This document shows positions 52,629 to 60,823 of a stretch of 64,000 nt of DNA, one piece after another. Position 1 is the stretch's first letter, and each line of letters opens with the position of its first letter. Source of the DNA: AP-16 sp046727735 (lineage in GTDB: Bacteria > Pseudomonadota > Alphaproteobacteria > Rhizobiales > Xanthobacteraceae); assembly GCA_046727735.1 (NCBI GenBank), contig JBKPDF010000040.1, forward strand, positions 13,586-77,585, in the 5' to 3' direction. A program made the position numbers and the translations under genes. A model generated the notes under the pieces. The model ran no database searches and was not told the DNA's origin. It saw only the letters and a list, made by a program, of their open reading frames with translations.

Positions 52629-53365
52629 GCGACGCAGTGGCGCCGTACCGCGACCTCATTGCGTCGCTCGCGTTGCTGCTGGCGATGGCGGCGAGTGCGC
52701 TTGCGCAGCCGGCGCCGTCCGCCGCGGCACAGACGGGCGCGCCCAATCCGCCGCAAGGCTCTTCCAAGAATCGCGACCAGCCGGCGAGGATCGATTCTGC
52801 GAGCCTCGCCGCGCCGGTACAGACCGGGGTGCCGAATGCGCTGCAAGGTTTTTCCAAGAATCGCGACCAGCCGGTGAAGATCGATTCGGCGAGCCTCGAG
52901 GTCCGCGACAAGGACAAGATCGCGACGTTCTCCGGCAACGTGCACCTCTCGCAAGGCGACACGACGCTCCGATGCAAGACGCTCGTCGTCTATTACGACG
53001 ATAGCGCCAGGTCGGCGACGCTCAAGGCGGCGGCGCCGAACCCCGCCGGGCACCAGCAGATCTCGCGTCTCGAAGCCAAGGGCGGCGTGACTGTCAATCA
53101 GAAGGATCAGACCGCGACCGGCAGTACCGGCGTTTTCGACATGAAGACCAACACGGTGACGCTGAGCGGCAACGTGGTCGTGACCCAGGGCCAGAACGTG
53201 CTGCGGGGCGAGCGGCTCATCGTCGATCTCACGAGCGGAGTATCGCGCGTCGAGGGCGGGCGGGTGCAGGGCTTGTTCCTGCCGCACAGCCAGCATGACC
53301 AGCGCCAGCCGGGCGACAAGGAGCCCGCGCGGCCGACGACGTCATCGCCGTTCCGGGTGAATTGA
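52625..53365 (+). CDS. lptA: LPS transport periplasmic protein LptA (with duplicated segment)
   Basis: A 246-residue precursor with a signal peptide (SLALLLAMAASALAQP). The LptA/OstA jellyroll follows from about residue 85 (ASLEVRDKDKIATFSGNVHLSQGDTTLRCKTLVVYY). It bridges the periplasm in the LPS export path. Between signal peptide and domain there is a tandem 30-residue duplication (see the repeat at 52730-52909), making the protein longer than usual (about 200). It overlaps lptC by four bases. Confidence 0.9.
   Translation: MSDAVAPYRDLIASLALLLAMAASALAQPAPSAAAQTGAPNPPQGSSKNRDQPARIDSASLAAPVQTGVPNALQGFSKNRDQPVKIDSASLEVRDKDKIATFSGNVHLSQGDTTLRCKTLVVYYDDSARSATLKAAAPNPAGHQQISRLEAKGGVTVNQKDQTATGSTGVFDMKTNTVTLSGNVVVTQGQNVLRGERLIVDLTSGVSRVEGGRVQGLFLPHSQHDQRQPGDKEPARPTTSSPFRVN
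52730..52909 (+). repeat. Tandem 90-base duplication inside lptA
   Basis: Units 52730-52819 and 52820-52909 encode QTGAPNPPQGSSKNRDQPAR... and QTGVPNALQGFSKNRDQPVK..., sharing SKNRDQP and IDSASL. Both are in frame and differ at scattered sites, so the duplication is not recent. Confidence 0.9.
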
Positions 53366-53437
53366 CCCGCGTACCCGGCGCCGTTGCGCGCGGTCGACCG
53401 AGCGACTACACCCGCCGTAGCTGGATTCGAGGCTGAC

Positions 53438-54349
53438 GTGCTCGACGATCTGTTCGCGTGGCTCAAAAACGCCCGCGCCCCTGCGCGCCCGCGAAAAGTT
53501 CGGCGCGACGGCGCGTGGCGCACGGATATACGCGCCGTATCCGCGCCCCCGCTCGATCGCGTCGAGGTTTCGGCTGCACGCCAACCGCGCCAGCGGCGAA
53601 CCGGAAACGGCGAGCGGCGGCCCGCCGTCGATTATCTTGCCGTGCGCGGCGTGGAAAAGAGCTTCGGCGGCCGCAAGGTGGTGAAGGGGGCGAGCCTCTA
53701 CGTGCGCCGCGGCGAAGCGGTCGGATTGCTGGGGCCGAACGGCGCCGGCAAGACCACGGTGTTCTACATGATCACCGGCCTGATCAAAGCCGACCGCGGC
53801 CGCATCGAGCTCGAAGGCTACGACATCACTCGCCTGCCGATGTATCAGCGTGCGCGACTCGGCATCGGCTATTTGCCGCAGGAAGCCTCGATCTTTCGCG
53901 GCCTCAATGTCGAGGACAACATCCGCGCGGTGCTGGAAGTAGTCGAGCCGGATCGGCGAAAGCGCGAACGCGAGCTCAACGCGCTGCTCGAAGAATTCAA
54001 CATCGCGCGCGTGCGCAAGACGCCGTCGATTGCGCTCTCCGGCGGCGAGCGTCGGCGCGTCGAAATCGCGCGATCGCTGGCGACCCGGCCTGCCTATATG
54101 CTGCTGGACGAGCCGTTCGCCGGGATCGACCCGATCGCGGTCGGGGATATTCAGGCTTTGGTCCGTCATCTGACCCAGCGCGGGATCGGGGTGCTCATCA
54201 CCGACCACAACGTCCGCGAGACGCTCGGGCTGACGGATCGCGCCTACATCATCTATTCCGGTCAGGTACTGATGGAGGGCCGCGGCGAGGACATCGTCAC
54301 CGACCCCGAGGTGCGGCGGCTGTACCTAGGCGAGGAATTCCGCCTCTAG
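53438..54349 (+). CDS. lptB: LPS export ABC ATPase LptB (N-terminal extension)
   Basis: A 303-residue protein with Walker A LLGPNGAGKTT, the LptB-specific LPMYQRARLGIGYLPQEASIFRGLNVEDNI, signature IALSGGERRRVEIARSLA and Walker B YMLLDEPFAGIDP. It powers LPS extraction with LptFG. The start is taken as GTG 53438 (DDLFAWLKN follows), with a GAGG site six bases upstream; this gives about 60 residues before the ABC domain, a disordered basic extension common in this bacterial group. Confidence 0.92.
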   Translation: MLDDLFAWLKNARAPARPRKVRRDGAWRTDIRAVSAPPLDRVEVSAARQPRQRRTGNGERRPAVDYLAVRGVEKSFGGRKVVKGASLYVRRGEAVGLLGPNGAGKTTVFYMITGLIKADRGRIELEGYDITRLPMYQRARLGIGYLPQEASIFRGLNVEDNIRAVLEVVEPDRRKRERELNALLEEFNIARVRKTPSIALSGGERRRVEIARSLATRPAYMLLDEPFAGIDPIAVGDIQALVRHLTQRGIGVLITDHNVRETLGLTDRAYIIYSGQVLMEGRGEDIVTDPEVRRLYLGEEFRL

Positions 54350-54491
54350 GCCCGCGAGTTCGGGCCGCGATCGCGGCTGCGGCGCGCTGGCGTTCCGGCG
54401 GGCGGATCGTCTAGATAGTAGCGAAAGCCGGAACTCTTGTCGGTAATATGTTTCGAACCCGGAAGTCGGCGGGCATCGATCTTCGCGAACC

Positions 54492-56018
54492 ATGGCGCTG
54501 ACGCAAAAACTCGAGCTTCGCCAAACCCAGGCGCTGGTGATGACGCCGCAGCTGATGCAGGCCATCAAGCTGCTGCAGCTCTCCAACCTGGATCTTGTCG
54601 CCTATGTCGAGGGCGAGCTCGAACGCAATCCGCTGTTGGAGCGTGCCGGCGAGGAGGAACCCGGTCCGGGCGAGGGTCCGCAGCCGGCCGAGGGCGAGGC
54701 AGCGCCCGGAGCGGAATCGCCCGCGGCGGATTGGCCCGCGACCGACCCTATGGCGATGGACGACCCGAACGGGCCCGGGCTCGACCAGCCGTCTGCGGAC
54801 GATGCGGGCGAGCCGCCGGTTCGCCCGGCGGCCGATGAGGGCGCCGGCTATTCGGAATGGGCGCGCGTCGGCGCCGGCGGCCGCGATGCCGATTACAACC
54901 TGGAGAGCTTCGTCTCCACGGAAACCACGCTTGCGGACCACCTCGCCGAGCAGCTCGCGCTCGCGACCTGCGATCCGGCGCGCCGCATGATCGGTCAATA
55001 CCTCATCGATCTCGTGGACGACGCCGGCTACGTCGCCGGCGATCTCGGCTCAGTGGTGGAGAAGCTCGGCGCGCCGATCGACGAAGTCGAGGCGGTGCTC
55101 GCGGTTCTGCAAGGATTCGATCCGCCCGGCGTGTGCGCGCGCAATCTTACCGAATGCCTCGGGCTGCAGCTGCGCGAGCGGGATCGATTCGATCCGGCCA
55201 TGCAGGCGTTGGTCGAGCACCTCGACCTCGTCGCCAAACGCGACCTTGCGGCGCTACGCAGGATCTGCGGCGTCGACGAGGAAGATCTGACGGAGATGAT
55301 CGCCGAGGTGCGGCGACTCAATCCCAAGCCGGGCCTGGCCTTCGGCTCGACCCTGGTGCAGCCGATCGTTCCCGACGTGTTCGTGCGGCCGGCTGCCGCT
55401 GGCGGCTGGGCCGTGGAGCTCAACACCGACACCTTGCCCAAGGTGCTGGTGAACCAGAGCTACTACGCGGAGATTGCCGGGAGCGCCCGCAGCGGGGCCG
55501 ACAAGGCATATCTGGCCGAGTGCCTGCAGACCGCCTCCTGGCTCATTCGCGCGCTCGATCAGCGCGCGCGCACCATCCTCAAGGTCGCAACCGAGATCGT
55601 TCGCCAGCAGGACGGCTTCTTCGTTCATGGCGTGCGCGGCTTGCGCCCGCTCAATCTCAGGACGGTGGCCGACGCGATCGGGATGCACGAGTCGACCGTT
55701 TCACGGGTGACCGCCAACAAATACATGGCGACCAGCCGCGGCATCTTCGAGCTCAAATATTTCTTCACGTCGGCGATCGCCGCCGCGGACGGCGGAGAAG
55801 CGCATTCCGCCGAGGCGGTACGCCACCGCATCAAGCAATTGATCGACGCCGAGCCGCCGGATGCCGTGCTGTCCGACGACGGCATCGTCGAACAATTGCG
55901 TGCCGCCGGTATCGACATCGCGCGCCGCACCGTCGCGAAATACCGCGATGCGATGCGAATCCCGTCCTCGGTGCAGCGCCGCCGAGAGAAGCAGGTCGCG
56001 CCGGGCTTCACCGCCTGA
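54492..56018 (+). CDS. rpoN: RNA polymerase sigma-54 factor RpoN
   Basis: A 508-residue protein. Region I is glutamine/leucine-rich (LRQTQALVMTPQLMQAIKLLQLSNLDL). Region II is acidic and low complexity (about residues 52-120). The core-binding and HTH regions follow (ILKVATEIVRQQDGFF, TVSRVTANKYMATSRGIFELKYFF), and the RpoN box is ARRTVAKYRDAMRIPSS near the C-terminus. It directs nitrogen, motility and other regulons through bacterial enhancer-binding proteins. ptsN follows 271 bases later. Confidence 0.97.
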   Translation: MALTQKLELRQTQALVMTPQLMQAIKLLQLSNLDLVAYVEGELERNPLLERAGEEEPGPGEGPQPAEGEAAPGAESPAADWPATDPMAMDDPNGPGLDQPSADDAGEPPVRPAADEGAGYSEWARVGAGGRDADYNLESFVSTETTLADHLAEQLALATCDPARRMIGQYLIDLVDDAGYVAGDLGSVVEKLGAPIDEVEAVLAVLQGFDPPGVCARNLTECLGLQLRERDRFDPAMQALVEHLDLVAKRDLAALRRICGVDEEDLTEMIAEVRRLNPKPGLAFGSTLVQPIVPDVFVRPAAAGGWAVELNTDTLPKVLVNQSYYAEIAGSARSGADKAYLAECLQTASWLIRALDQRARTILKVATEIVRQQDGFFVHGVRGLRPLNLRTVADAIGMHESTVSRVTANKYMATSRGIFELKYFFTSAIAAADGGEAHSAEAVRHRIKQLIDAEPPDAVLSDDGIVEQLRAAGIDIARRTVAKYRDAMRIPSSVQRRREKQVAPGFTA

Positions 56019-56289
56019 ACGGCCCCGCTGCGATCGGGCGGTGCGACGACGACGCCGGTGCGGTACCGAGCCCCGCACACGACCCGCCAGTTTCAGGTTC
56101 CGTGGCGGTTTCCAGCGCCCGGAGGCGACCGCCGGGACGCCGTATTCATCGCCGCGGCAGGGACTTAGCGTCGGCTTCGCAGTCGCCGTGGACGGTGCAG
56201 CGGCCGGGCATTGACGGGGTCGCGGTCGGTCCCTATGGTCCGCCGCCTTTGCCGGACATCGCCTGCAACTTTGCCGATCTTCGGGTTCC

Positions 56290-56751
56290 ATGCCGCTCAC
56301 CGATCTCGTCGCGCCGAACGCGGTGCTTCCGGCGTTGAAAGTGAACAGCAAGAAGCAGGCGATCCAGGAGCTTGCGGCGAGAGCCGCCAAGCTCACCGGG
56401 CAGAGCGAGCGTGGAATTTTCGAGACGCTGTTGCAACGCGAGAAGCTGGGCTCGACCGGAATCGGTCACGGGGTTGCCATTCCGCACGGCAAGCTCGCGA
56501 AGCTCGGCGCCCTCTTCGGCCTGTTCGCCCGGCTCGACCGACCCGTCGATTTCGAAGCGCTCGACGGTCAGCCCGTCGACCTCATCTTCGTGTTGCTGGC
56601 ACCCGAGGGTGCGGGCGCCGATCATTTGAAGGCGCTCGCCCGCATCGCGCGGCTGCTGCGCGATCCCGACATTGCCCGCAAGCTGCGCGAGTCCCGCGAT
56701 GCCGAGGCGCTCTATGCGGTATTGACGCTCCCGCCTCCGCAGGCCGCGTAG
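56290..56751 (+). CDS. ptsN: Nitrogen-PTS EIIA protein PtsN
   Basis: A 153-residue EIIA-Ntr. The phosphorylated histidine is in IGHGVAIPHGKL, with TGQSERGIFETLLQREKLGSTG before it. It receives phosphate from NPr and regulates potassium transport and other functions. In most Hyphomicrobiales an hpf/raiA gene lies between rpoN and ptsN; the gap here (56019-56289) has room for none. A palindromic repeat follows the stop. Confidence 0.95.
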   Translation: MPLTDLVAPNAVLPALKVNSKKQAIQELAARAAKLTGQSERGIFETLLQREKLGSTGIGHGVAIPHGKLAKLGALFGLFARLDRPVDFEALDGQPVDLIFVLLAPEGAGADHLKALARIARLLRDPDIARKLRESRDAEALYAVLTLPPPQAA

Positions 56752-56759
56752 CTCGGCAT

Positions 56760-56841
56760 GTCATCGCCCGCGAATGCGGGCGACCCAGTACCCACTTGAC
56801 GCGAGGCGATTACTGGGTGCCCCGCCGTCGCGGGGCATGAC
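56760..56841. repeat. Palindromic repeat with GTCAT...ATGAC ends
   Basis: An 82-base element. Outer ends are GTCATCGCCCGCG / CGCGGGGCATGAC (11 of 13 matching) with inner blocks CCCAGTA and TACTGGG forming a second stem. It lies between the convergent ptsN and DUF1150 genes and may serve as a terminator for both. Confidence 0.65.
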
Positions 56842-56854
56842 GCCGCAGTGATGG

Positions 56855-57097
56855 TCAGTGCACGCTGACGGTTTCGAGCTGCTGGTCCCAGGCGTTCGCG
56901 ACCGCGGCCTCGCGGCTGTCCGCCACCATGATCGGCGTGCCGTCGGCGGCATGCAGGGCGAACAATTGCAGGCCGGGCGCGAGCTGCGGCGCCTGCGGGA
57001 ACAGGTTGTTGAGATCCTCGGATCGGATCGCCTTGATGTAGGCGATCTTGCCGCCGCCGATGGCGGCCAGCGCTTCGGGGGAGATGTTGTGTGTCAT
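56855..57097 (-). CDS. DUF1150 family protein
   Basis: An 80-residue protein with the DUF1150 pattern: SPEALAAIGGGKIAYIKAIRSEDLNNLFP, then FALHAADGTPIMVADSREAAVANAWDQ. Function unknown, but members lie directly downstream of small heat-shock genes in Hyphomicrobiales, as here (37 bases after hsp20), so it is probably expressed on heat shock with it. Confidence 0.88.
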   Translation of the reverse strand: MTHNISPEALAAIGGGKIAYIKAIRSEDLNNLFPQAPQLAPGLQLFALHAADGTPIMVADSREAAVANAWDQQLETVSVH

Positions 57098-57134
57098 GGC
57101 CCTCGACTCCTTTCCGTCGAGTCCGCAAATTCCG

Positions 57135-57560
57135 TCACTCGTGCTGATTGATGGCGATCGTCTTCACCACGCGCTCGGGTTCCGGACGCGCGAGGTCGAT
57201 CGCCAGCAACCCGTTCTTGAGATCGGCTCCCAGCACTTCCATCCCGTCCGCCAGCACGAAGGTCCGCTGGAACTGTCGTGCCGCGATGCCGCGATGGAGA
57301 TACTGCCGGGCCTTGTCGTCCTGCTGCCGCCCGCGGATCACGAGCTGGCTTTCCTCCACGCTGACCTCGAGCTGCTCCCGGGTGAAGCCGGCCACCGCCA
57401 GGGTGATCCGAAGCCGCTCGGGATTACCGCCGTCCCGCGGTAGTCGCTCGATGTTGTAGGGAGGATAGCCGTCGGCAGCCTTGGAGACCCGATCGAGCGC
57501 TCGCTCGATCTCGTCGAAGCCGAGCAGGAACGGGCTGGAAAGCGACGGCACTCGGGACAT
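57135..57560 (-). CDS. Small heat-shock protein (Hsp20)
   Basis: A 141-residue Hsp20 with the alpha-crystallin domain: PPYNIERLPRDGGNPERLRITLAVAGFTREQLEVSVEESQLVIRGRQ, then the L-x-x-x-G-x-L signature (LKNGLLAIDLARPEPE). The N-terminus FLLGFDEIERALDRVSKAADGYPPYNI is typical of rhizobial IbpA-type proteins. It holds denatured proteins for refolding by DnaK. A sigma-32 promoter (57621-57651) and a ROSE-like hairpin at the start codon (57564-57589) indicate both transcriptional and RNA-thermometer control. Confidence 0.95.
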   Translation of the reverse strand: MSRVPSLSSPFLLGFDEIERALDRVSKAADGYPPYNIERLPRDGGNPERLRITLAVAGFTREQLEVSVEESQLVIRGRQQDDKARQYLHRGIAARQFQRTFVLADGMEVLGADLKNGLLAIDLARPEPERVVKTIAINQHE

Positions 57561-57563
57561 TGC

Positions 57564-57589
57564 GCAAAGTCCTTGGTCAGCGACTTTGC
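57564..57589 (-). promoter_or_regulatory. ROSE-type RNA thermometer hairpin over the hsp20 ribosome site
   Basis: In the hsp20 mRNA the stem GCAAAG / CUUUGC is extended by U-A and C-G pairs, then a bulged G, then C-G and U-A, so UCGCU pairs with the Shine-Dalgarno AGGA (57570-57573). This is the defining ROSE arrangement (UYGCU against AGGA with one unpaired G). Two more GC hairpins lie upstream in the leader (57590-57617). The pairs around the ribosome site should melt on heating. Confidence 0.72.
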
Positions 57590-57620
57590 CGGGGCCCCCG
57601 ACGGGGCGCCCCGACGTTTT

Positions 57621-57651
57621 CTATATGGGCTTACCCCGTTAGGGCTTCAAG
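57621..57651 (-). promoter_or_regulatory. RpoH (sigma-32) promoter of hsp20
   Basis: On the minus strand CTTGAAG begins at 57651, and CCCATATAG (57629-57621) follows after an 18-base interval from CTTG. It matches both E. coli (CTTGAAA / CCCCATNT) and alphaproteobacterial sigma-32 patterns. It overlaps the last codons of the upstream response regulator gene. Confidence 0.68.
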
Positions 57652-58211
57652 GATATCGGCATTTCCGGGTCGATCGGGCTGTGGGAGCGCCTCCCCCGAA
57701 ACAGCGCTTCGGGACGCCCTGACGGCAGCCCGGCCTGGATCGGAACGAGCGCCGCGTCCCCTGCGTCGAGGCGGCCATGACTCGTCGGCAAAGCGTCCGG
57801 CCCGAACAGTTCGAGGCCCCGCGGCACCCGTGCCGGCCGTTCGCCGCCAAGAAGCGCCTCGAAATAACGAGCGGCCTCGATCAGCGTCGCCGGGCTGCAA
57901 GGCTTCCTGACCAGCCCCATCGCCAGCGCGCGATGCTGTCGCGCCTTTTCGGGCTCGCCGGTCGCGAACACGCAGGGCACGTTGCCCAGCTTCAGCTCTT
58001 CGGCGAGCTCGATGCCGCTTTCGCCGTCGCGGAGCTCGATATCGACCAGCGCAAGCTGGGGAATGCACTCGGCCGCGAACGCGAGCGCTTCCGCGCGGCA
58101 ACTCGCGGGACCGAGAACTCGGTGGCCGGCGTCGGAAAGCGCCTGCGCCACCAAGAGACCGAGCAGAAACTCGTCCTCGATGATGAGAATATCCACGCGC
58201 GCCCCGCTCAT
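57639..58211 (-). CDS. Single-domain response regulator
   Basis: A 190-residue protein. The receiver domain covers residues 5-120: acidic pair in DILIIEDEFLLG, phospho-acceptor aspartate in LALVDIELRDG, conserved Thr in CVFATGEPEKA, Lys in GLVRKPCSP. The C-terminal 70 residues are low complexity and carry no DNA-binding or enzyme domain, so it probably works by binding other proteins. Two-component partners are not in the window. ATG 58211 begins MSGARVDIL. The 3' end contains the hsp20 promoter. Confidence 0.88.
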   Translation of the reverse strand: MSGARVDILIIEDEFLLGLLVAQALSDAGHRVLGPASCRAEALAFAAECIPQLALVDIELRDGESGIELAEELKLGNVPCVFATGEPEKARQHRALAMGLVRKPCSPATLIEAARYFEALLGGERPARVPRGLELFGPDALPTSHGRLDAGDAALVPIQAGLPSGRPEALFRGRRSHSPIDPEMPISLKP

Positions 58212-58747
58212 ACAGGCAACGGACCGGCCGCAGAGGTCCCGCAATTTTCCGCAAAATTGCCGGCTGCGCGCAGTGTTCGCCCTAGTTCGTTAATTGCGTG
58301 TTAAGGCGCCGCTCGCAGCCGCAAGATCGCGGGCTTTTGCTTCTCTCGTTCGCGGCCCGGCTGCTCCAAACAGAACCCCGGCCGGCACACGGCATCCGAC
58401 CGGGGTCATGCCGGACGACCAGGTGGGAAGAAGCCTTGGGGAACGTCGTCCGGCGCCAGGCAAACGCCGGGGTACCGACGTATGTTCCGGCGCGGGCGCT
58501 GCCTCTTGTTTCTTCGCGATCGCGGTCCGATCGAGCGCCGCGCGCATGCGCGATTGAAAATTTGGGTGCGGCGCGCTACGCGGTTCCTTGGTCCTTGCCG
58601 CGCCGGCAGATTTCGGCGGCGCTGCGGTGTGGAAGTTGCCCTGTCGGGCATCTCCCCGCTGGCGCGCCAAGCTTCCGAATTGCGATTGCGGCGGGTAATC
58701 TCCTGTGCTTTCTACAAATGCGCAATGAGCGTGGGCGGGAGATCCGC
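58212..58747. other. Non-coding gap between the response regulator and the DUF3311 gene
   Basis: This 536-base region has open frames on both strands, but none shows domain, signal-peptide or codon patterns of a protein. The in-frame extension upstream of the DUF3311 gene (from 58298) reads as low-complexity Arg/Ala/Pro. I see no repeat of the families found elsewhere, no tRNA and no clear promoter. Confidence 0.4.
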
Positions 58748-59245
58748 ATGACCGAAATCGTGGATCGGGGTCGGCGGGAGTGGAATTGGTGGTACCTGTT
58801 GCTGCTCGTTCCATTCGTCGCCGTGCTGTGGGTGCCGTTCTACAATTCCGCGGAGCCCTATCTGACCTTCGGCCGGCAGCCTCCGCCTGCCGATTACATC
58901 CGGCTCACGACCCATACCGCGAAGAACGAGACCGGGCCGTTCAAGGTCGGCCTCCCGCTATCCAAGCGCGGCGCCAACTACGGCAGGTGGATCGAGGTTT
59001 GGCTCGACGGCAAGCTGTTGCGGCCGAATCGGGATTGGACGCTGAGCTCGCCCAGCGGATCGCTCGGTGAGTTGCCGAGGCCGATCACTGATGCCGAGAT
59101 CACGTTCACGAGCCCGCGCACCGGCGAAATTCAGATCGTGGCGGACCGCCCCGGCATCCCGTTCTTCTACTGGTATCAGCTGCTGTGGGTGCTGATCGCG
59201 GCGGCGCTCACCGGTCTGGTTTATTTCATGACGGAACGGCGCTGA
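58748..59245 (+). CDS. DUF3311 membrane protein with an inserted periplasmic domain
   Basis: A 165-residue protein. The first helix (WYLLLLVPFVAVLWVPFYN) and the last (GIPFFYWYQLLWVLIAAALTGLVYFMTERR) are the two halves of DUF3311, a small protein of about 70 residues that accompanies sodium:solute symporters. Normally VPFYN-x-x-EP is followed almost at once by G-x-PFFYWYQLLWV. Here about 100 residues lie between (residues 40-135), with beta-strand-like segments RLTTHTAKNETGPFKVGLPL, RWIEVWLDGKLLRPNRDWTL and AEITFTSPRTGEIQIVADRP. This looks like an added beta-sandwich domain facing the periplasm. A symporter gene follows 36 bases later. Confidence 0.78.
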   Translation: MTEIVDRGRREWNWWYLLLLVPFVAVLWVPFYNSAEPYLTFGRQPPPADYIRLTTHTAKNETGPFKVGLPLSKRGANYGRWIEVWLDGKLLRPNRDWTLSSPSGSLGELPRPITDAEITFTSPRTGEIQIVADRPGIPFFYWYQLLWVLIAAALTGLVYFMTERR

Positions 59246-59281
59246 TCGTCGAGCCTGCAATTCGAAGGGCTGGGGGAAATC

Positions 59282-60823
59282 GTGCGCGAAGTGAATTGGG
59301 TGGCGCTGATCGTCTTCGTGCTGCTGTTCGGCTTCGTGACCTGGCTGGGGTTCGTCGCCGGCCGCTGGCGCCGCGGCGACCTCGACCTGCTCCACGAATG
59401 GGGCCTCGGCGGACGGCGCTTCGGCACGCTCATCACCTGGTTCCTGGTGGGCGGGGATCTCTACACCGCCTACACGTTCGTGGCGGTTCCGGCGCTCGCG
59501 TTCGGTGCCGGCGCGATCGCGTTCTTCGCGGTGCCGTATACGATTCTCGTCTATCCGATTCTGTTCGTGGTGTTTCCGCGACTGTGGCACGTGTCCCACA
59601 AGCACGGCTACATCACGCTTGCGGATTTCGTGCGCGGTCGGTTCGGCAATCGCTGGCTCGCGCTCGCGGTGACCGTCACCGGCATCGTGGCGACGATGCC
59701 GTACATCGCGCTGCAGCTAATCGGACTGCAGGTGGTGATCGGCGCGCTCGGCATTTCCGGCAAAGGGATGATGGGTGAATTGCCGCTCATCATCGCGTTC
59801 GTGATTCTCGCCGCCTTCACCTATTCGAGCGGGCTGCGGGCGCCAGCGGCGATCGCGATCGTCAAGGACACCCTGATCTTCGTCACGGTATTTGCCGCGA
59901 TCGTCGTCATCCCCATCCAGCTCGGCGGCTACGGCCAGATTTTCGCGGCGGTGCCGCTGCAGAAGCTGCTGCTCGCGCCGCCGCAGGTCCACACCACCGG
60001 GATGTACAGCAGCTATGCGACGCTCGCGCTCGGGTCGGCGCTGGCGCTGTTTCTCTACCCGCACTCGATCACCGCGATCCTGAGCGCCAGCAGCGGCCAC
60101 GCCGTCCGCCGCAATGCCGCGTTGCTGCCGGCCTATTCGCTTTTGCTCGGTCTGCTCGCACTCTTGGGATTCATGGCGATCGCCGCCGGCGTCGAAAAGC
60201 TCCCGGAATTCGCTCCGGGCTTCAAACAATTCAAGGCGAATTTCGCGGTACCGGCGCTGCTGCTCTACGTGTTTCCGTCGTGGTTCGCCGGCGTGGCGTT
60301 CGCCGCGATCGGAATCGGCGCGCTGGTTCCTGCGGCGATCATGTCGATCGCGGCCGCGAACCTGTTCACGCGCAACATCTATCGGGAATTCTTGCGGCCG
60401 AATGCCAGCGATCAGCAAGAAGCGCAAATGGCCAAGTGGGTGTCGCTCGTCGTCAAGGCCGGCGCGCTCGTGTTCATCCTCGGCCTGCCGCAGCAATTTG
60501 CCATCCAGCTGCAGCTCTTGGGGGGCATCTGGATCATCCAGACGCTGCCGGCGGTGATCCTCGGCCTCTACACGCGCCGGCTCAACGCTTGGGCGCTGCT
60601 GATCGGCTGGGCGGTCGGGATCGGCGTCGGCACCTTCGTCGCCGCAAAATACAGCTTCACTTCGATTTGGCCGGTCACGATCGCGGGCTACAGCTTCCCC
60701 GGCTATATCGCGCTCTACACCTTGGCGCTCAACCTCGTGGTCGCCTTGGCGCTCACCCCGGTTCTCAACGCGCTTGCGCGTCCGGCCGAGGACGAGACGG
60801 TCGCGGCCGATTACCGCGCATGA
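59282..60823 (+). CDS. Sodium:solute symporter (SSS family)
   Basis: A 513-residue transporter of about 13 helices. The family pattern is clear: LGGRRFGTLITWFLVGGDLYTAYTFVAVPALAFGAG, HKHGYITLADFVRGRFGNRWLAL, AAFTYSSGLRAPAAIAIVKDTLIF and FAAIGIGALVPAAIMSIAAANLFTRNIYREF. Such proteins take up organic solutes with sodium. GTG 59282 is preceded by a G-rich site (GGGGGAAATC). DUF3311 proteins are usual neighbours. Its stop overlaps the ATG of the threonine synthase gene (ATGA), so transport and enzyme may share a substrate. Confidence 0.9.
   Translation: MREVNWVALIVFVLLFGFVTWLGFVAGRWRRGDLDLLHEWGLGGRRFGTLITWFLVGGDLYTAYTFVAVPALAFGAGAIAFFAVPYTILVYPILFVVFPRLWHVSHKHGYITLADFVRGRFGNRWLALAVTVTGIVATMPYIALQLIGLQVVIGALGISGKGMMGELPLIIAFVILAAFTYSSGLRAPAAIAIVKDTLIFVTVFAAIVVIPIQLGGYGQIFAAVPLQKLLLAPPQVHTTGMYSSYATLALGSALALFLYPHSITAILSASSGHAVRRNAALLPAYSLLLGLLALLGFMAIAAGVEKLPEFAPGFKQFKANFAVPALLLYVFPSWFAGVAFAAIGIGALVPAAIMSIAAANLFTRNIYREFLRPNASDQQEAQMAKWVSLVVKAGALVFILGLPQQFAIQLQLLGGIWIIQTLPAVILGLYTRRLNAWALLIGWAVGIGVGTFVAAKYSFTSIWPVTIAGYSFPGYIALYTLALNLVVALALTPVLNALARPAEDETVAADYRA

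Noticed and set aside
58630..58700. Sigma-54 promoter upstream of the DUF3311 gene
   Set aside because: A GG...GC pair exists but the spacing is eight bases rather than ten, so it does not fit the -24/-12 rule.
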